The translations under genes and the position numbers were made by a program. Of a stretch of 28,696 bases of DNA, positions 20,850 through 27,427 are shown one piece after another; within the stretch, counting starts at the first letter, position 1, and every line of letters begins with the position of its first letter. The notes under the pieces were generated by a model that did not search any database, was not told the DNA's origin, and saw nothing but the letters and a program-made list of their open reading frames with translations. Source of the stretch: a virus; IMG/VR virus record IMGVR_UViG_3300045999_006187, positions 1 through 28,696 of that record; one strand, written 5' to 3'.

Positions 20850-21262
20850 AGGGGCGGGGCCTTCTATGCTGGGGGCGGGGCGGGATGCCCTGCCGGTAAA
20901 AAGGCTTAAACCCCGGATTGCGGAATGTGTGCACCAGGTTGTTTGCATGGCTGGCATGCGGGGAGTGCATGGCGGGAGGGGCGTGCGTGCGCGCGAGCTA
21001 TAGTTGTGCGCGCGGGGGCGCGGGGGCGCGCGTAGGTGAGGGTGGCGGGGCTGTCAATGGGGGAAGGCTAGGTAACTGGGTGGTTACTTTGGGCGGGAAT
21101 GGGACAGTAGTGCTTACCTATCTACATCTTGTGCCTATGCGCCCCTTGAACCACTACATATAGACATAAGCCGCCCAGAAAAACATAACAGCTATGCATT
21201 GCCGGGGCTTGACAGGAACATATGCCTATCGGCGTCGGGGCGACCAGGCATTCCGTCCTACA

Positions 21263-21302
21263 GCTAGGAAGCTTTGCCTGGCGCTAGGAATGTTTGCCTA
21301 GC
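21263..21302. repeat. Two tandem 20-bp hairpin units
   Basis: Two directly adjacent 20-bp units share 17 of 20 bases. Each begins GCTAGGAA and has the complementary arm CCT(G/A)GC at its end, so each can fold as a 6-bp hairpin. TCCTA and TAGGA upstream form an additional inverted repeat. The function could be protein binding or RNA structure. Confidence 0.65.
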
Positions 21303-21645
21303 CAGCAGACGGGTCGCATACGGAACGATCTGTTTGCGGAAGGGGTAGGCCACAGGGGGGCTGGAAAATGTGCGCCGGTGGCTGTTGTAGTCAGAATGCC
21401 CCTACCAAATTCGCGCGTATTTTTGGAGTTGGCCCCATTTCTGCCACAATTCCCCTTGACAGGCCCCTCCTAACCATCTAACACCATAACTATACCCGGC
21501 GCCCAGCCCTTATAATCATTTCGGTTTCGCAACGACGGTATCCCTACAACAGATTTGCGTCTCGCCGGTTAGCGACAACCGAGTTTGTGGCTCATGAAAC
21601 GCCTTTCCGTTAACAACAACCGGGCGGCCCGGAAGGGCGCCGGGA

Positions 21646-21919
21646 GATTCTCACCAGATTCTCACCAGATCCTCACCTCAAAAAAGCTAATTAAATCAAG
21701 GGCGTAAGCCCGCCGGTGAGCGTGGTGAGAAAGGTGAGGGTCTACTTTTCTAATAAAGAAAGAAAGACAATATATAAAAGAAGTTGGAAAAGACGCTCAC
21801 TTTCCTCACCGCTCACCATTTCCTTTAATATCAATGACTTAGGGGTCGCCGGTAGGGTGAGGAAGCGGTGAGGATCTATTTGGAGCCCAACCCCTTTGCC
21901 CACTTCCTCACCACTCACC
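21646..21919. repeat. Iteron-like control region B (candidate origin or multi-operator)
   Basis: Twelve exact CTCACC/GGTGAG hexamers in 270 bp. CTCACC at 21650, 21661 and 21672 are 11 bp apart. GGTGAG at 21715, 21724 and 21733 are 9 bp apart. After an A/T-rich core (21750-21790) come CTCACC at 21805 and 21812, GGTGAG at 21856 and 21867, and CTCACC at 21907 and 21914. A GGGC-GTAA-GCCC hairpin lies at 21700-21711. The layout and much of the sequence (GGTGAGCGTGG, AATAAAGAAAGA, GACGCTCACT, GGTGAGGAAG) match region A in the same orientation. Confidence 0.8.
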
Positions 21920-22109
21920 AAGCTAATTAGGAAAATGGGCGCACCTCTGGCAAGGTAGACTTATATATAATATAGTCAAGAGGGAATTTCAAGTGTGGCA
22001 ATTTTGCAACACCCTCGATTCCCCTCCGGGTCCCCCGCGTAGCGGCCCCCTAATGAGTGCTTCCGAATACGTTAACGCGCTTATTGTATCCCCTAGCACC
22101 CATTAACCC

Positions 22110-22138
22110 TTGCCTTCCACCCCTCCTCACGCTATATA
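22110..22138 (+). promoter_or_regulatory. Sigma70-like promoter for thyX and nrdJ
   Basis: TTGCCT (22110-22115), a 17-bp spacer and TATATA (22133-22138) form a promoter whose start would lie about 24 bp before the thyX start codon. A CTCAC lies in the spacer, so an iteron-binding protein could also act here. Confidence 0.65.
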
Positions 22139-22168
22139 GGTTCTCCCACGCAGCACAGGAGGTTGGCA

Positions 22169-22807
22169 GTGGAAGTCACCTATCTCGATCACATGGGTTC
22201 CGATCTCTCGGTGGTCAACGCCGCTAGAGTTTCAATGGGCAAGCAAGTGCAGGAGTTCCGTCCCGACAAGGACGCCCGCCTGCTGGCCTTCTTGGCCCGC
22301 CACAAGCACGAACTGCCCTTCGCCCACCCTCATATCAGCTTCCACTTCAAGGCCCCTATCTTTGTGGCTCGTCAATTGGGGAAGCACCAGGTGGGCTTTG
22401 TGTGGTCGGAAATCAGCCGCCGCTACGTCAAGGGTACGCCGGAACTGTACTGGCCCCACCAGTGGCGCAAGGGCTCTGACGACATCAAGCAGGGCAGCAC
22501 GGACGAAGCCTTCGAGGACAAGTACGGCATCACCGAACGCATCGACGTAGCTGCCCGCTCCTTGGTATGGGATTACAAGCGGCTGGTGGCGGAAGGCTGC
22601 TGTGCGGAACAGGCCCGCATGATCCTGCCCCAAAATATGTATACTGAGTGGCATTGGACGGGCAGCCTGCTGGGTTGGGCGCGCGTGTGGGGTCTGCGGG
22701 TCAAGCCGGATGCCCAGCGCGAAACCCGCGAGATCGTCGAGAAGATCGGGCCCAAGTTGGCTGAACTGTATCCCTACTCTTGGAAGGCGCTCACCGACCA
22801 TGCTTGA
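22169..22807 (+). CDS. thyX: Flavin-dependent thymidylate synthase
   Basis: 212 aa from GTG 22169, which has AGGAGG six bases upstream; an in-frame TTG at 22163 is too close to that site. The ThyX features are clear: VVNAARVSMGK near the N-terminus, FKAPIFVARQLGKHQVGFVWSEISRRY (a variant of the RHR...S ThyX motif, ending SEISRRY), and AEQARMILPQNMYTEWHWTGS near residue 150 with the conserved Arg and Asn positions. The enzyme makes dTMP from dUMP using FAD, NADPH and methylene-tetrahydrofolate. With dut it forms a complete route from dUTP to dTMP. Confidence 0.95.
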   Translation: MEVTYLDHMGSDLSVVNAARVSMGKQVQEFRPDKDARLLAFLARHKHELPFAHPHISFHFKAPIFVARQLGKHQVGFVWSEISRRYVKGTPELYWPHQWRKGSDDIKQGSTDEAFEDKYGITERIDVAARSLVWDYKRLVAEGCCAEQARMILPQNMYTEWHWTGSLLGWARVWGLRVKPDAQRETREIVEKIGPKLAELYPYSWKALTDHA

Positions 22808-22955
22808 CATCGAAGAGATCGTGGCTAAGTTGTTCAAGCGGGGCTACACACCGGAAGGCATTGGCTTTATCCTCCGGTTGTTAGCTGCCGAGAACCCCGA
22901 AGGCTCTGTCCGTCGGGTTCGTCTTGAGGCCGAAGCTGACGAGTTGATCCACTAG
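22800..22955 (+). CDS. 51-aa helical protein
   Basis: 51 aa from ATG 22800, overlapping the end of thyX by 8 nt. The sequence is MLDIEEIVAKLFKRGYTPEG, then IGFILRLLAAENPEGSVRRV and an acidic end. It looks like a compact helical, perhaps helix-turn-helix, domain. The overlap with thyX and clean stop support it. It is followed by an extended -10 promoter. Function unknown. Confidence 0.5.
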   Translation: MLDIEEIVAKLFKRGYTPEGIGFILRLLAAENPEGSVRRVRLEAEADELIH

Positions 22956-22972
22956 AAATTCCGCTTTGCCTT

Positions 22973-22981
22973 TGGTATAGT
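22973..22981 (+). promoter_or_regulatory. Possible extended -10 promoter upstream of the HNH gene
   Basis: TGGTATAGT gives TGn plus TATAGT (22976-22981). No good -35 lies 17 bp upstream, so it would rely on the extended -10. It precedes the HNH gene by about 30 bp. Confidence 0.4.
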
Positions 22982-23013
22982 GGTAGTTCACCCCATCAGG
23001 AGCTTGCGTTCTC

Positions 23014-23439
23014 TTGTCCGCTGACAACGAGCCTAGTACAGTTGACCCCGTAGTTCTTAAATTACGGAAACAGCGAGCGGAAGCTCAAGCGCGATTTAGA
23101 GAACGCCATCCTGATAGAATTAAAGAAAGTAAACGAAAAGCAGAAGCGTTGCCCGCCTCTAAAGAAAAACGTCGCACGCGCCAACGCCGACACCATTTAC
23201 AAAATAGGTTACGGGCTATAGCGGAATTAGGTGGTAAATGTTTTGCTTGTCAGCAAAGCTTTCACCATTCAGCTATGGACTTTCATCACGTAAATCCTGA
23301 GTCAAAGGGAATAAAAGGCAAGGGCATTCCCGCAAATAATTCTTGGGAAAACGTCCAAAAAGAACTTGCCAAGACTATCCTGCTTTGTGCTAACTGTCAT
23401 CGCATTCACCATTATAAGGAACGCAATCCCGATGAATAA
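23014..23439 (+). CDS. HNH endonuclease, second copy type
   Basis: 141 aa from TTG 23014; AGGAGC lies about ten bases upstream and no ATG is available. The N-terminal half is very basic with many Arg and Lys (KLRKQRAEAQARFRERHPDR). The C-terminal half is a zinc-HNH: CFACQQSF (Cys76, Cys79), AMDFHHVNP (His91, His92), NSWENVQKELAKTILLCANCH (Asn109, Cys125, Cys128, His129). It is A/T-rich against its neighbours, like the HNH at 10.6 kb. The stop overlaps the ATG of nrdJ. Ribonucleotide reductase genes are frequent homing targets, which fits. Confidence 0.85.
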   Translation: MSADNEPSTVDPVVLKLRKQRAEAQARFRERHPDRIKESKRKAEALPASKEKRRTRQRRHHLQNRLRAIAELGGKCFACQQSFHHSAMDFHHVNPESKGIKGKGIPANNSWENVQKELAKTILLCANCHRIHHYKERNPDE

Positions 23440-25459
23440 CTATCCTGTTACAAAAGCCCCCTCTGCGCGGGCCGCTACTATAACTAGGCGTACCTATTCG
23501 AGGCCTCTGCCGGGTGGCGGCTTTGAGTCTTGGGACGACATCGTTGGCCGCGTGGTCAGTCATCAGCGTTGGCTGTGGCAGCGGGCTCTGGGCGACCAGC
23601 CCCTCAACATCAAGCAGGAAGAAGAACTGGAAGAACTGCGGGGCATCCTGCTGTCGCGCGCCGGGTCTGTGTCCGGTCGGACGCTGTGGCTAGGCGGCAC
23701 GGACGTCGCCAAGAAGCGCGAAGCCTCCATGTTCAACTGCGCCTTCACCAAGGTCGAGACTGTCCACGACGTCGTGGATGCGTTCTGGCTGCTGTTGCAG
23801 GGTTGTGGCGTCGGCTTCGAGCCGGTCGTCGGCACTCTCAACGGCTTTACGGTGCCCATGGAAGTCGAGCTTGTCCGTAGCCAGCGGGCGAAGCTTGAGC
23901 AGAAGAAGGGCCGCGAAACCAATGTCGAGACATACACGCAGGAAAACGGGAAGACTGTCTGGACAATTAGTATTGGCGACAGCGCCGAAGCGTGGGCGAA
24001 ATCCGTGGGTAAAGTGCTCGCGGGTAAGCGGAAGGCTGATGTGCTTCGACTTGACTTCGGGCAGATTCGTCCGGCCGGCGAGCGTCTTTCGGGGTACGGC
24101 TGGATTTCGAGTGGCGACGAGACTTTCGCGCCCGCCCTCGAACGCATTGCACAAGTACTTAATGCGCGTGCAGGCCGACTTCTTACCCGCATCGACATTC
24201 TCGATGTACTCAACCATCTCGGAACGACCCTCTCCTCACGCCGTTCGGCGGAGATTGCACTGGTTCCGTTTGGCGATCCTGAGTGGGTTGAATTTGCAAA
24301 GGCGAAGAAGGACTTCTGGGTTCACAACAACTTCCACCGCCAGCAATCCAACAATTCGGTGATGTTCAAGTCGCGTCCCACGCACGCTGACATCGCTGGC
24401 CTCTTCGACCTCATGCAGGAAGCGGGCGGCTCTGAGCCTGGCTTCATCAACATGGTGGAAGGCAAGCGTCGCGCCCCGTGGATATCGGGCGTGAATCCCT
24501 GCGCCGAAATCCTCCTGCCCAACAAGGGTTTCTGTAACCTTGTTGAAATCAATCTGAGCCGCTTCAATGGCGCCGACACTGCCAACCTGTGGCGGGCGGC
24601 TACGGTACTGGCCCGCGCCAACTACCGCCAGACCTGCGTCAATCTGGTGGACGGTGTGCTTCAGCGGGCATGGCATGAAAACAATGAGTTCCTGCGTCTG
24701 TGCGGCGTGGGCATTACGGGCGTCGCTGAGTGGGAGCATGGCGACGATGCAGACGCTTGGAAGATTCTGAAGACCTGCGTCAAGGCTGGTGCGGAGGGTA
24801 TGGCCGACGAACTGAAGTTGCCGCGTCCCAAGGCGGTCACTACTGTCAAGCCGTCGGGCACCCTGTCCAAGATTATGGACACCACCGAAGGCGTCCACAA
24901 GCCGCTGGGCAAGTACATCTTCAACAATGTGCGGTTCAGTAAGCATGATCCGTACGTCGAGCAACTGATTGCCGCCAACTACCGCGTCTTTCAGGACCCT
25001 TCCAGCCCCGATGCGGTGCTGGTGACGTTCCCTGTCGCCTACGAAAACGTCAAGTTCGACGTCGTTGATGGCAAGGAAGTCAATCTGGAGCCGGCTGTCA
25101 GCCAGCTTGACCGCTATAAGCTGCTGATGGACAACTACGTGGACCACAATTGCTCCGTCACCATCAGCTACAGCCCGGAAGAAGCTCCGGCTATCGTGGA
25201 TTGGCTGCACGAAAACTGGGATTACTACGTTGGCGTGAGCTTCCTGTACCGTACGGACCCCACCAAGACCGCCAAGGACCTCGGCTACCTGTACTTGCCC
25301 CTTGAAGTTGTGGACGAGGAGGTCTTTAAGGCTTACGCGGATACGATTTTTCCGCTTGAAACGGGGTGTGTGCCTTGTCAGCAGGCTGAAATTGACGAGC
25401 AGGAGTACGAAATTGACACCGGAAGCGAGTGTGCGACCGGCGCTTGCCCGATCCGCTGA
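23432..25459 (+). CDS. nrdJ: Class II (adenosylcobalamin-dependent) ribonucleotide reductase, monomeric type
   Basis: 675 aa from ATG 23432, which overlaps the HNH stop. Hallmarks: ASMFNCAF with Cys103, a LLLQGCGVGFEP glycine-rich stretch, and NPCAEILLPNKGFCNLVE with Asn355, Cys357 and Glu359. Cys357 and Cys368 are 11 apart, as are Cys408 (thiyl radical) and Cys419 (redox) in the L. leichmannii enzyme. The C-terminus ends CATGACPIR, a redox pair for re-reduction. Size and the lack of a partner subunit suggest the monomeric NTP-reducing type (RTPR-like). It supplies dNTPs and needs host or salvaged B12. Confidence 0.92.
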   Translation: MNNYPVTKAPSARAATITRRTYSRPLPGGGFESWDDIVGRVVSHQRWLWQRALGDQPLNIKQEEELEELRGILLSRAGSVSGRTLWLGGTDVAKKREASMFNCAFTKVETVHDVVDAFWLLLQGCGVGFEPVVGTLNGFTVPMEVELVRSQRAKLEQKKGRETNVETYTQENGKTVWTISIGDSAEAWAKSVGKVLAGKRKADVLRLDFGQIRPAGERLSGYGWISSGDETFAPALERIAQVLNARAGRLLTRIDILDVLNHLGTTLSSRRSAEIALVPFGDPEWVEFAKAKKDFWVHNNFHRQQSNNSVMFKSRPTHADIAGLFDLMQEAGGSEPGFINMVEGKRRAPWISGVNPCAEILLPNKGFCNLVEINLSRFNGADTANLWRAATVLARANYRQTCVNLVDGVLQRAWHENNEFLRLCGVGITGVAEWEHGDDADAWKILKTCVKAGAEGMADELKLPRPKAVTTVKPSGTLSKIMDTTEGVHKPLGKYIFNNVRFSKHDPYVEQLIAANYRVFQDPSSPDAVLVTFPVAYENVKFDVVDGKEVNLEPAVSQLDRYKLLMDNYVDHNCSVTISYSPEEAPAIVDWLHENWDYYVGVSFLYRTDPTKTAKDLGYLYLPLEVVDEEVFKAYADTIFPLETGCVPCQQAEIDEQEYEIDTGSECATGACPIR

Positions 25460-25628
25460 CGCAAGGAGCCCTTGTCGTGGAGAATGTTATCTGGTTGGTC
25501 CCCCTGACAGTCGCTATTGTGCTGGTTGCAGGCGTACTGTTGAAGAAATTGCTGGATGGAGAGGGTTTACTGAAGAGGAAAGGCGGCAGGTTCTTAGGGC
25601 AGTAGCCCTCCGCACAAACAGAGCTTGA
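25431..25628 (+). CDS. DUF1289 (YdhL-like) protein, overlapping nrdJ end
   Basis: 65 aa from GTG 25431, overlapping the last 29 nt of nrdJ in another frame. The sequence SPCRGECYLVGPPDSRYCAG, then CRRTVEEIAGWRGFTEEERR, follows the DUF1289 pattern SPC...C......C.GC.RT..EI..W......ER. Cys15, Cys19, Cys30 and Cys33 probably bind metal or an Fe-S cluster. DUF1289 is common in bacteria and of unknown function; phage copies are less familiar to me. A 42-aa ORF in a neighbouring frame has a better ribosome site (see rejected list), so the start of this gene is less sure than its identity. Confidence 0.72.
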   Translation: MRPALARSADARSPCRGECYLVGPPDSRYCAGCRRTVEEIAGWRGFTEEERRQVLRAVALRTNRA

Positions 25629-25633
25629 TTTAT

Positions 25634-25675
25634 GGGGGTCCGTGGGTTAATATTCCTGCGGACCCCTTCTTTTTT
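25634..25675 (+). terminator. Rho-independent terminator after the nrdJ operon
   Basis: GGGGTCCG (25635-25642) pairs with CGGACCCC (25659-25666) in a perfect 8-bp stem. The 16-base loop can be extended by GGG/TCC pairs. It is followed by TTCTTTTTT. It should end the thyX-nrdJ transcript. Confidence 0.9.
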
Positions 25676-25686
25676 AGGACTCTGCT

Positions 25687-25911
25687 ATGCAATTTACGGT
25701 GGAATACGAAGACGGAGCCTGGCTTTTCACCGTTACTGACGGTGGAGACGACCTCGAATACATGGAAGAGTTCGAGATCACCAACTATGCGGACGCTAAG
25801 GCTGCTGCCGCCGACCTTATCAAGGAAATCGCGGAGGCGGCCGAGGCTGACGACGATGATGACGACGAAGACGACGCTTTCGAGGACTTCCTTGACGAAC
25901 TTGACGAGTAG
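25687..25911 (+). CDS. Small acidic protein
   Basis: 74 aa from ATG 25687, with AGGA seven bases upstream. The first 45 residues form a beta layout (MQFTVEYEDGAWLFTVTDGG, EYMEEFEITNYADAKAAAAD). The C-terminus is extremely acidic, with a run of six Asp followed by Glu and Asp. Such acidic tails occur in DNA-mimic and chaperone-like phage proteins, which is only suggestive. It follows the terminator directly, so it needs read-through or a promoter not seen. Confidence 0.6.
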   Translation: MQFTVEYEDGAWLFTVTDGGDDLEYMEEFEITNYADAKAAAADLIKEIAEAAEADDDDDDEDDAFEDFLDELDE

Positions 25912-25919
25912 CCCGCGCC

Positions 25920-26168
25920 ATGTCCGCTTCGCGGGAAGCTCTTATGCAGGAGTTTACGGATTCTGCCGAACTGGACCGGCGTGTCCTAGAAACCGTAGCT
26001 AAGATTCTAGCTAAGTCTCCCCGCGCCGTCCTAATTGCGTGGGAAGATGACGTCTCTTTCGGGGTTACAGCAGTACCCTTCTCCCGATCTCTAGTCAAAG
26101 GCCTCGTCGATACTGCGTTCGATGCTGTCTTTGGAGACGAGGTTGCAGCAAATGAAGACGACGACTAA
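25920..26168 (+). CDS. Small hypothetical protein
   Basis: 82 aa from ATG 25920, nine bases after the previous stop without a clear ribosome site. Sequence: MSASREALMQEFTDSAELDR, RVLETVAKILAKSPRAVLIAW and an acidic end NEDDD. The helix VLETVAKILAKSP and strand AVLIAWEDD suggest a folded domain. No family recognised. Probably co-translated with the preceding acidic gene. Confidence 0.55.
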   Translation: MSASREALMQEFTDSAELDRRVLETVAKILAKSPRAVLIAWEDDVSFGVTAVPFSRSLVKGLVDTAFDAVFGDEVAANEDDD

Positions 26169-26205
26169 TCCCCTCCTCTCCGCCCTTCACAGGGGCTTCT
26201 ATACC

Positions 26206-26234
26206 TTGACTGTATTGTCAATGTATGCTATACT
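26206..26234 (+). promoter_or_regulatory. Strong sigma70-like promoter for the tail genes
   Basis: TTGACT (26206-26211), a 17-bp spacer ending TATGC and TATACT (26229-26234) form a near-consensus promoter with extended -10. The next start codon is at 26262. TATGCTATA also occurs in the HNH promoter at 11.08 kb on the minus strand. Confidence 0.82.
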
Positions 26235-26261
26235 TGTGCGCTAAAGCGTGGAGCTTTGTAA

Positions 26262-26729
26262 ATGCCCACTTTCAAGATTTCGCAGCTAACTGCTGCTGTC
26301 AGTGTTACTACGACCGATCAGTTTGAGATTAATCAGGGAGGCAGTTCTCGGCGGGCAACCCTGTCTCAAATTTCGGGTCCGATCCTTACTGATCCGGCTA
26401 TCACGGGTACGATCCTTGAGGACGTACACACCATTACTGATGGGGCTGCTTTCGAGGTTGATCCGGGCAATGGCAGCATTCAGCTTGTTACGTTGGGCGC
26501 CAGTCGCACGCCGAAGGCTACAAATTTCGCTGCCGGCGAAAGCGTAACCCTCATGGTCAATGACGGCGCGGGATTCACCCTAACGTGGACTGACGCTACA
26601 TGGGGATCGGGTGGCGTTGTGTGGGTAGGCGGTACGGCCCCTATCCTTTCCACATCGGGATTTACGGTCATTGAGTTCTGGAAGGTAAGCACGCAGGTCT
26701 ACGGCGCTGCCGTAGGGGCGGTTGCTTAA
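26262..26729 (+). CDS. Tail or virion protein with KISQLT N-terminal module
   Basis: 155 aa. It begins MPTFKISQLTAAVSVTTTDQ followed by FEINQGGSSRRATLSQIS, a module of tail-fibre and virion proteins. The same KIS-LT...I-Q-G layout starts the fibre gene at 27899. The rest is beta-rich (TITDGAAFEVDPGNGSIQLV, SVTLMVNDGAGFTLTWTDAT, WVGGTAPIL). The ending VIEFWKVSTQVYG is typical of beta-helix or fibre adaptor domains. It is the first gene of the promoter-led tail operon and probably attaches to the virion via the N-terminal module. Confidence is good for a structural role, weaker for the exact part. Confidence 0.75.
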   Translation: MPTFKISQLTAAVSVTTTDQFEINQGGSSRRATLSQISGPILTDPAITGTILEDVHTITDGAAFEVDPGNGSIQLVTLGASRTPKATNFAAGESVTLMVNDGAGFTLTWTDATWGSGGVVWVGGTAPILSTSGFTVIEFWKVSTQVYGAAVGAVA

Positions 26730-27409
26730 TGCTTTCACGCAAACTTCGGACTGCTGCCGCAGCGCGCACGATTGGTAATGAAATCGTATTTGTCACGGCT
26801 CTAAGCCAGTCCCAAACAACGGGATCTCCCAAAGTATTTACATTTTCTAATGTTAATTTGGGGTCAACTTTTTATGGGCGCCGCATTTTTATTGTGGTGG
26901 GCTTTCGCTTAAACAATGCTGCTTCCCCTCAAGCTCCTTCTGCTACGTTGGCCGGGCAAGCTATGCAAACGCAGGGGGCATTTATTACTAATGTACCCCC
27001 GATATACAGGGGCCTATCTTATTTTTCAATAGCGGATGCAACAACCGCTCTAGGTGATATTAGTATTACTTTTTCTGGGGCAGGCACTTCAGATCATTGT
27101 GTTGTGCATGTTTATTCTGTAGCTACCTCCCGATCATTCAGTCCTTCTCTTACGGGACTGGGCAGCTTTACACCTCCTTTTCAGATTACACGCACGCTTA
27201 CGACTGGTCAGTTAACTCTCGCTGCCGGCTATTGCTCAGATACCGCTTCTGTAAGCTGGACAAATACTACCGAAAGAGCAACCACGGGTATTGCCGGACA
27301 ATTCAAATTGTCTACGGCAACTTACTATCCGGCCGTTGCGGGGGCAAGAACATTTACGTTTACTCCCAGTGTTACAACCAACGTAGACATGAACTTGGTT
27401 GTTATCTAG
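26729..27409 (+). CDS. Probable tail-fibre or virion structural protein
   Basis: 226 aa. The ATG overlaps the stop of the previous gene (TAATG). It begins MLSRKLRTAAAARTIGNEIV, then is Ser/Thr/Gly-rich and beta-dominated (FTFSNVNLGSTFYGRRIFIV, SITFSGAGTSDHCVVHVYSV, TRTLTTGQLTLAAGYC). The repeated VVVGF/HVYSVAT/AGYC... pattern fits a phage surface protein annotated as a jelly-roll-like fibre domain. It is A/T-rich compared with the rest of the window and may be recently acquired, as host-range proteins often are. No named family. Confidence 0.65.
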   Translation: MLSRKLRTAAAARTIGNEIVFVTALSQSQTTGSPKVFTFSNVNLGSTFYGRRIFIVVGFRLNNAASPQAPSATLAGQAMQTQGAFITNVPPIYRGLSYFSIADATTALGDISITFSGAGTSDHCVVHVYSVATSRSFSPSLTGLGSFTPPFQITRTLTTGQLTLAAGYCSDTASVSWTNTTERATTGIAGQFKLSTATYYPAVAGARTFTFTPSVTTNVDMNLVVI

Positions 27410-27427
27410 TGAATGCGTGAGGAAACC

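Larger units (their letters stand above)
20850..22168. other. Divergent non-coding junction of 1.3 kb
   Basis: No credible gene lies here. From left to right it holds: a G-rich, alternating purine-pyrimidine stretch (about 20955-21075); a TTGACA on each strand without a good -10 partner; two tandem 20-bp hairpins (21263-21302); a further TTGACA at 21456; a CGGTT/AACCG hairpin (21566-21581); a CCGGGC-G-GCCCGG inverted repeat (21620-21632); iteron region B (21650-21919); A/T-rich DNA around 21961-21980; and a promoter for thyX. The region separates the two gene blocks and is the likeliest place for the origin and early control. Confidence 0.75.

Noticed and set aside
20918-21163. 81-aa plus-strand ORF in the divergent region
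   Set aside because: Low-complexity Gly/Ala/Arg sequence from a G-rich tract, with no ribosome site and no structure.
21209-21240. TTGACA at 21209 as a promoter -35
   Set aside because: No acceptable -10 is found 16-18 bp downstream (GCGTCG at 17 bp).
18113-21919. CRISPR array
   Set aside because: The repeats are 6-bp cores in both orientations with 9-11 bp spacing, not 25-40 bp repeats with unique spacers.
22053-22106. 17-codon ORF before the thyX promoter
   Set aside because: Too short, no ribosome site, and upstream of the likely promoter.
22968-23010. tRNA-like stretch (GGTATAGTGGTAGTTCACCCC)
   Set aside because: It recalls a tRNA D-arm but no acceptor, anticodon or T-arm pairing follows; it is better read as an extended -10 promoter.
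25476-25604. 42-aa ORF (GTG 25476) with one hydrophobic segment and a good AAGGAG site
   Set aside because: It overlaps the DUF1289 frame, whose four-cysteine pattern is far too specific for chance. The hydrophobic run is likely a frame shadow, but the ribosome site keeps it possible.
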